Shown piece by piece: positions 56,790 through 64,000 of a stretch of 64,000 nucleotides of DNA. A model generated the notes under the pieces. The model worked only from the letters and a program-made list of their open reading frames with translations. It searched no databases and was not told the origin of the DNA. The position numbers and the translations under genes are program-made. The DNA comes from Hyphochytrium catenoides (lineage: Eukaryota > Sar > Hyphochytriomycetes > Hyphochytriales > Hyphochytriaceae). Numbering within the stretch: position 1 is the stretch's first letter; every line of letters begins with the position of its first letter. The stretch spans positions 712 to 64,711 of the forward strand of contig FLMG01000683.1 of assembly GCA_900088475.1 (NCBI GenBank). The letters are read 5' to 3'.

Positions 56790-59700
56790 CTCTCTCTCTT
56801 TCTTGACCTTGCGTTGTGGCTCTCTATAATCCAGCAGCCGTCACCGAGGGTGGCAAGGGGGAGACACAGACCAAGCCATTGCCAGAGTCACGACTGTTTG
56901 TCATCCCCAAGACCGACGGAGGGAGACCTCTCCATTTTGAAGAGGTCTTGCTTAAGCTTCATCTCCCTTTGTGATTCCTGGCCGCCATCTATTATTTTTT
57001 ATCTTCGCCTCTTCTCTTTCCCGTTCTCTTTCTGTCTCGCTATCGTCTGACCCACAGTTTGAGAAATATCAGTTCATTTTTCTTTCCAATCTTTGGCCTC
57101 TCTCTCTCTCCTTTGGACCTTCTATAATGCTCTCACCCTTTCCGGGGTATAGTTGCTGACGATCACTTGTGTCCTAGCTGACTGATGTCTGGCCAGAGGG
57201 AATGAAAGTCTGCTGCAACTCCCTTAGTCCGCTTGATCTTCCCGAGCTCTTAGCACTTATTGCCACCAAGGGGCTCAACGGTAGAAAACCGGTAAGAGGC
57301 ATAGTAAATCGAGCGGCTCTCCTTTTCTTCCATGTCTCTTTCTTTCTCTTTGACACCTTACTATTGGACTGATTGCCTGCAGTGTTGCTTTACACTGTTT
57401 AGTACATCGACAGAAGATCTGTTTGACGTACGCCCTCCTTAACACACTCGCCCCTTCCTCTCTTCCTCTTCCTTCTTCCCTCTCTCACCACTCTCTCTGC
57501 CTATTCGTCATTTCCTCTGTTCCTCCTCCCATCTCAATCCGTCTTAGGTGGCTGAATGCAACTATGATTTGGAGAAGGTTGGTTGGGAGGGTCCTCCTCT
57601 ATCTGACAGCACCATCAGGGTTGGGCTCCTAGGCCTACAGAAGGTACGTGGGGACAAGGTGGAGAAACATGGCACTCAGCTTATCAACGCCACTAATAAC
57701 AATCCTCTCTTCTATGCTCGCTGGTTCCCGCTCTCCCTAATGTCTCTGTCTCTGTCTCGCTCTCTCTCTCTCGGTCGCACTCATCTTCTCTCTCTCTCTC
57801 TCCCTCGCACTCGTCTTTCCTCTCTCTACATAGATATATAGACCTATCTATCTATCCCCCTGCCTTTCCACACTGCCCATCGAGCACTAGATTATGTCCG
57901 TAGGGTTGAAGTGTGATGTGTCCTGAATATACTGCGCCTCTCTCGCGGCCCATCCTTTCCTATCTTACGCCACTATCTTACGCTAATAGAAGCCAATGGG
58001 TCTCTCTCTCTGCCTTTCTCGTAGGGAGACTGGTCCCTTCCTCTCCGAAGGCTGGTAGTCGCCAAGGTAGGACGTCTACTTGAGTGCGCTTGTTGCTTTG
58101 GTTGCCATCATAGCTCTATAGTCTTTACTCTCTATCTATCCCATAAGCTTACGCTTTGATGCAGATGCAAAGTGAGGTGCCGGTTCTGCCTGCGGCTGGA
58201 AGGAAGAGCGCGGATCCCAAACAAGTTTATGTGACGGAGAAGCCTGTACGATTTTGATCATACCTCTCCTCGTGTTGCTACTTCTTCCTTCCTCTTCTTT
58301 CCATCTACTCCTCATCACACTCCGTCTGTTTATCCAGCAACTTTCTCGTCTTCCTCTTGGTTTATCGCCATCATGGGTTCATCCTTAGGCTCGCATGGCT
58401 TATCTGGAGACGTCCTTCAGATTTTGATGACAGCACCTTCAAAGCTGATCTTTGAGCTTTCTGATCATGTCGTTCTTTTGCTCCCTTTAGTGCTCTATAT
58501 GTCTCTGTCTCTCGATTAGCTTGTCTCAGGGCCTCACGCCGCCGTCTAAGGATTGACTTCTCACTTACGGAGAATTCTTCCCTGTTCTCTTAACCTCTTT
58601 TGCCCTCAGTCTGACCCTGAGCAGAAGAAGTGGACGGTAGGAGATGAGGTCTCTTTAGTGCCTGAGTTTATTATCGAGTATGAGTACGTTGTGGAAGACT
58701 CGTTCGCCATCAGACTTCCTCAGAAGGAAAGGGCCGACATAGGAGCCTCCGTGGAAGGAGAAAAGAACGGGAACAGCGAGGCCGGGGAGGAAATCACTGC
58801 AGATAACTGGGCTTCCAAGAGCGAGAAATCTCTTCTGTCTTTCTCTGGGCTACCGGGAGGTGGAGACGCCTCTTCATCGGAGCTGAGAACCCTCCTGGCG
58901 CCCCTTGTGAAGTTGAAGTTTGGCCTGCAGAACATGGGCTACCTCTCATCTCCCCAGGTCTGCCAGTCATCGTAAAAAGTTGCGCTTCGGCCATTCTCTG
59001 GCCTGTTGTCATCTCCCTTACCCTTGCCGCTTCACTCTCATCGCGCCATACATCCATTCCAATGTTTCTCTTGCGGTACGCTGTGCTCAGTTCCCATAGC
59101 TCATTCATCCCGCGTGTCCCCATCTTCTCCTCTTTCCCCGTGTACCTCTCTCCCCGTGTATATTCTTTTTTTCCTCCTCTCAATCTTCCCGTTCCTCAGT
59201 CCAAACTGGAACAACTGGCTCGTGGAGCGCTGGACAAGTTGTCGTGTCTCGGCATACCCAGAGATGCAATGCCTTCCCCTTCTCTAGAAAAGGCAGAGCT
59301 GCTGTTGCTGAATAACATGGAGACAGCGGAAGACTTAAGGGAGCTGGACATCAGTCACTGCAGGTAAGGCCGGACGAGTATACAGATTCCATTATGTGGA
59401 GGAAGAGAGCGAGGGGTTGAGAAGCGTTATGCAGCAGTCTAGCGCAGAAGCAACAGGACTCAGACTTACCAGGACCTCCTCCATCTCTGTTCGACCCCTC
59501 TTTCTCTTTCTTGCTCTCTCTATCCCCCCTCTCTTCTTCGTAGGGAACCCATGCTGCACAAGCTGTCCCAGTTTCCCTTGCTGCAAACCTTACGAGCGCA
59601 GTTCTGCGGCCTATCTTCTCTCTCGTTCTCTTCTACCGCGTTATCGTCTTCCTTCGACATCTCCAACATCGCCTCTTTTCAAGGTCTTACCTCCCTTGAC

Positions 59701-60429
59701 CTCTCCTTCAACCGCATCCTGAGGCTAGACAGGGAAACCTTTGAGGGGCTCTCGGTACTGCGAGAGCTCACTCTTCAGCACAATCTCTTCGCTCATTGTG
59801 CAGGTATCAAAGACGGCATGGCAGTTTTCGCTGGTCTGCGGCTACTCGCTTTACATTGTGTTGCTTCCTCCAGAAAGCACAACATTGTTTCTCACAATGG
59901 CCAACTCTCTCTCCGATTGTGAATCAGATGTGACCACCATTGCTCCCGCTCTCCCGAACCTCAAGTGCCTCGACCTTCGGATGAATCCAGTGTGTTCGGT
60001 AGGATTCCTCTTCCCCTCGCTTTGGCGTTCACTAGGCGCTCTCGCTAGCTCTTCCTCGTGCTGTCCCCTTGTAGCGTAATGTTCACCTAGACCCCGGAGT
60101 ATTGGGCGTGTCATTGCTCCTCTGCCCTTTCACCTCGTCCGCTCTCCTTGTCACTAAGGGACTCTTAGAGTACTTTCTGTTACTGCTGCGTTAGGGTGTT
60201 CTTAGCAGGTTGTCGCCCCTCCGTTATCTTTGGAGACTCCCTAACAACTGACTTTCCTAGTCCCGAGCCTATCCCCGACCGTTGATCAAGGCCTTTCGGA
60301 CTCTAAGTATGTTGGACGGACAAGACGTTCAAGAACGAGGAAGAGAGGACCTAGCTACGGAGATCACCGTGGATTTGGTCCTCAAGCACTCCAAATGTAT
60401 ATAACATCTATACTGTCCTTTCTCTCTCT

Positions 60430-60465
<36 letters not shown>

Positions 60466-63400
60466 TGCCTTTCTCCTTTTCACTTCCATTGCTTCGCCTC
60501 TCTCGTTCTCTCTTCTTGATTATACAAAAATATACACGCGTGCCCACTCTCTTCCACCCTTTCTCAACTCCTGAATCCCACTCGACTTCACCATATCCTC
60601 TAAGACATTCTGCCATTATAGTTTATGAGGAGGATACGGCGGATACCTCTTCCCATGACAAGGTAAGCAGCAGCCCGAGCGCGTCATGGAACCAGCCTTA
60701 ATAAGTCTTCTTCCCTCGCTTGTTAGGCGGAGCTCTCTGCAGTTCTCTCTGTAAACCTTTCCAAGCTCCGCATCTCCCGGTTGGAGAGTCTTCCTTGTCT
60801 GCCTCGGGCCCAGAAGCTGCGACTCTCTTATAATGAGATCGAGGATATACCAGTCATTGCTACCTGCCAAGAACTGCAGGAGCTCTTCTTGGTAACTTTC
60901 TCTCTGCCATATATGCACCGTCTTGCCTTGCCTATTTTCTTCCCTTGTCTCTCGCTTCACTCTCTTCCATTCCCTCTCTCTCTCTCCTAAACAGCTGTAG
61001 CATGGACAATGTCTTCTGCCGGTCCTTGTCTTCAATCCTCTTCTTCCATCATAGACCATACATATCAAGACTCCTCTCTACTATGTTGTCACGTGTCGAA
61101 TCTGCTCTCCTAGATCATTTCTGACCCTTCTGTGCACTCTATGTAGGATCACAATTCTCTTGAGTCTATCTCCGGCCTGCAGGTCTTTGAGAAGCTTCGT
61201 ATTCTAGAGTTAGGGCACAACCGCCTGACGTCTCTCCTCTCCTTGCAGCCGCTCACCGCCCTTGTATCGGTAAGTCCGTCCTCCTCTTTTCTTGTTCCCC
61301 CTTTCTCTCTCTTTCGTCTCGTTCAGAAAGAACTCCTTCACTTCGCAGTGACCAAGAAGTTCTTCAATTCGCTTTACTGACACGCCATGTGCCTCGCTTC
61401 TGTCTTTGTTCTATGGAAACAGTTGAGCTTGGAGGACAACCATCTCTCTTCTCTCGCGGGCTTGCAGGCTCTGCTGAACTTGTCAGAGCTTTACCTGGCA
61501 AACAACAAGATATGTTCCTTGCAAGAAGTTCAGGTGCATAAATCTTGCCAATCGCTCTTCACTTCTCTGGCCATGACCTCGGTTGCTACATTGCTCACTT
61601 TCCTTGATGTGATGTAGTCCTAGCCCCTTATCTCCTCACAACCGTCCTGTTATACACCTCGCTTGGCTTTTTCTCTCGCAAACTTCCTCTGCCTCTCTCT
61701 CGTTGGGTCGCTTCTCTCCCGCTTTCTCTGTTATATGTTGTCTCTCTGCCTTCCTCTGTCGGCCTGTGACTCTTGAATCTGAACCATTCGCGGCCTTCAG
61801 CATCTCAAGGAGCTAAACAAGCTGTGCATCTTGGACCTGAGTGGCAATCCTCTGACAAGGGAAGAGAACTACCGCAGTTATTGTGTCTATTACCTTAAGA
61901 AACTCAAAGTCTTGGATTCCATAACTGTCACGTCAGAAGGTAGAGAAACTCGACTCCCCGCCGCTCCGCTCTCTCTTCTCGTACCCCTGGGACTACCGAG
62001 GACACTCTTCGCGTAAACCGCTCTTGTCTCTCTCATAATTTCCTCTGTTGCTCTGTTCCTCACTGTCTCTTTTCCGCCTGACTCTCTCTCTCACTCCCTG
62101 TCTGTCTGTGTGTGTGTCTCTCTCTCTCTGTCTATTTGTCTCTCTTCACCTGGTTCTTACAGAGCAATGCGGTGCCCGAGAGCGGTACAGCGGGCGCCTC
62201 ACTTTGGAGTGGCTTGGAGAATACCTTCCAGGTGTCACTTTATCTGGCCTTACCACGCTCAACCTCCAGAACTGCAAACTTAGGGAACTGGACAGCATCA
62301 AAGGGTAAATGGAGCCTGCCTCGGTTAACCATGCTTATCTCCTCCCTTTCTCTGCACGTTTGCACGATGAGTACCCTTAGGTCTAAGACAACATCTCCGT
62401 AGCTGGCCTTCAACTCTCCTTCACCTACCCAGTACAGATAGCTGTGTCCCTTCGTCTATCGCGCTTTCCCTTCTCCTCTATTCTTCCAACTCTATCTCTT
62501 TTCATATGTTGCCTCTAGCACTCTCAAGCTCAGCCTTCAATGTAAAAAGGTTTCTCTTGCTAGCTTAGCGGCCAGATCTGAAGCATTTTCACGCTCACGC
62601 TCTCTTTCTCTCTCGCTCTCAGTGTACACTTTCCATCGCTGACCGCCTTGGATCTGAGCTATAACATGATCAGCGGAATAGATGCAGTGGAAGAGCTGAG
62701 CAACCTCTTGGTACAAGCGATTTCGTCCGCTTCTCTATTTTTATATCAGCTCCTGGCTCGTCTCTATCTCTGTCATCCTCCTGCCCGGTATCTGTTTGAG
62801 GATCTTTCGCTGTTTAATCCTTCCCCGCTGCGGAGCGCCCATACTATTGTTCATCCCTGACCAGCGCGCCGCTCCAGCTTCTGATGTGTGTCTTTCTCTC
62901 CTTGCCCTGCTTTTCGACACGATACACGATACAGGTGCTGAATCTCAGCCACAATTGGGTGGAAAGTCTCTTTCTCCCTCTGAGGGTAGATAGCACGCCT
63001 CCTCGTCCATCCTCTCCATCCTATCCCCGCACAGGGGTGGCGGCTTGTCCATCTCTCCGCTCTCTCTTTCTGTCGCATAATCAGATCATGGACGTAGCCG
63101 CGTTAGGGCTGTACTTTCTACCGGAGCTGGAGGTAAGAGAAAGACATGGGCACTGTGAGAAGAAGAGGCTCAGCACAGAGTTAAGGGCAACAGCCAAGGA
63201 AGAGCACCATTGAAATTAGCCTGTTCCTGCAGATATCCTCTCTTCATCTTCACTCTGTCTCGCAAACCCACTCTCTGAGGAAAGCCCTCTCTTCTTTTCT
63301 CGGCGAGAGAGTTCTCACTCTCTCGGGTCTTTCCCTTTATCCTCAGGTTCTGGTCCTAGACAACAACGAGATCTCTCGTGTAGATGGTCTCTATTGGTGC

Positions 63401-64000
63401 CGGAGTCTTCAGCACCTCAACCTAAACAGGAACAAGATTAAGACGATTGAGCCTCATTCCTTTGCCAACCTTCCAGTCCTTAGAGAACTGCAACTAGAGG
63501 AGAATGGGCTGAAGAGCCTGAGCAACATAAGTAACCTTCCTAAGCTGACCAGGATGAGCCTAGGAGGGAACCGGATTGCAGACTTCCAGGTAAGGGAAAG
63601 AGCACACTTAACAGGAAACTTGCTTGGGAGTGAAGAAGATAGATTGCGCAATGATAAAAGTATAGGACATAGGACAAGAGACCATAAATTGTACTGATCC
63701 ACGTCGTCTCTCTCCCTCTTCTCTCTCTCTTTCCTTTGTCCCCTCCCCCCAAAACAATTCTTTCCATGCGTCGGCTGTGGGGCCCTTTGGGTTTCCTAGG
63801 AGGTGGACAAGCTCTATTTCTTGCTCTCTCTCTCCTCCTTGAGTCTAGATCACAACCCTGTGGTCCGCAAGCCTACTTATCGAGCAACAATGGTAGAGCA
63901 CTTTCCGTCTCTGGATGAGCTCGACGGAAGAAAGATAAGTGCGGAGGAGAAAGAAAGGGCTCACAGGCAGTATCAGGAGCAAGGCGGTGACAGCCGACAG
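53411..64000 (+). CDS. LRRC9: leucine-rich repeat-containing protein 9 (LRRC9), 3' end outside the window
   Basis: A large leucine-rich repeat protein of ciliated organisms. The first exons, joined in phase, are 53411-53536, 53657-53822, 54174-54370, 54710-54943, 55153-55320, 55412-55534, 55846-56045, 56235-56308 and 56559-56689; more than 20 further exons follow. First LRR block: LVSECSITSID-type repeats, THVDLSCNAIEKIKGIERL and KSLYLARNSIKTI. It is followed by the LRRC9-specific ARKRMYYNMKMKALEGRAAA, a coiled part with TRELETCGNVKLSYLEPSDE, and ADFKDYGIVGVRV. The linker includes DEVSLVPEFIIEYEYVVED. Then come two more LRR blocks (YNEIEDIPVIATCQELQEL; NKICSLQEVQ; LDLSGNPLTREENYRSYCVY; LVLDNNEISRVDGLYWCRSL). 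The last visible exon has a LDGRKISAEEKERA cap motif close to the expected C-terminus. The gene is cut by the window edge. Confidence 0.92.
56757..56799. repeat. (CT)n microsatellite in an LRRC9 intron
   Basis: Nearly pure CT run, inside an intron of LRRC9 just upstream of the exon that begins AVTEGGKGETQ. Confidence 0.85.
60433..60463. repeat. (CT)n microsatellite in an LRRC9 intron
   Basis: Nearly pure CT run inside an LRRC9 intron, between the exon ending TVDLVLKHSK and the exon with EEDTADTSSHDK. Confidence 0.85.

Overview
This is a nuclear window from an intron-rich eukaryote, probably a flagellated or ciliated single-celled organism. Most genes are split by short GT-AG introns of about 50-500 bases, often with CT-rich tracts on the sense strand. 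LRRC9 is a protein of ciliated lineages, MSH4 indicates a meiotic programme, and ATM1/ABCB7 and an NDUFA1-like subunit indicate a respiring mitochondrion. I cannot name the species or phylum from the sequence alone. Gene structures below were joined by hand from splice signals and reading phase, with no transcript data.

Layout. 1-2,523: mostly unassigned DNA plus an unrecognised five-exon gene for a 105-residue protein (minus). 3,118-6,325: a scrambled Ty3/gypsy-like relic with several inverted duplications and a 3' LTR. 6,791-7,082: a possible two-exon microprotein. 7,235-10,720: an LPCAT-type acyltransferase with EF-hands. 11,152-17,073 (minus): mitochondrial ABC half-transporter ATM1/ABCB7. 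17,437-17,690: a possible organelle-derived L16-like fragment. 18,122-20,593: CPSF3 (CPSF73). 20,787-21,135: a possible short minus-strand gene. 21,700-22,755: ADAT3, intronless. 23,038-25,130 (minus): a 404-residue left-handed beta-helix protein. 26,324-27,191 (minus): relic of another Ty3/gypsy-type integrase. 27,847-31,681 (minus): a decayed Ty1/copia element that has lost its integrase core. 31,789-33,800: a tandem duplication and a decayed coding-like stretch.

34,939-36,793: an unrecognised membrane protein with signal peptide. 37,169-39,658 (minus): an intronless F-box protein with two RanBP2-like zinc fingers. 40,396-41,231: a membrane-anchored J-protein. 42,563-44,208: a CAAX/CPBP-type membrane protease. 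44,531-44,915: an NDUFA1-like complex I subunit. 45,071-48,607 (minus): MSH4, interrupted by a 60-N assembly gap. 49,097-49,425 (minus) and 49,437-51,755 (plus): a head-to-head pair, a hypothetical protein and TMEM161. 51,878-52,187 (minus): candidate 3' exons. 53,411 to the right edge: LRRC9, cut by the window end.

The genes are unrelated housekeeping and organelle genes, not an operon or a single pathway. Three (ATM1, NDUFA1-like, the possible L16 fragment) concern mitochondria. The most unusual structural feature is that two unrelated retroelement relics both carry fold-back (inverted) duplications of their own coding sequence. No CRISPR, bacterial defence or other multi-gene system was seen.
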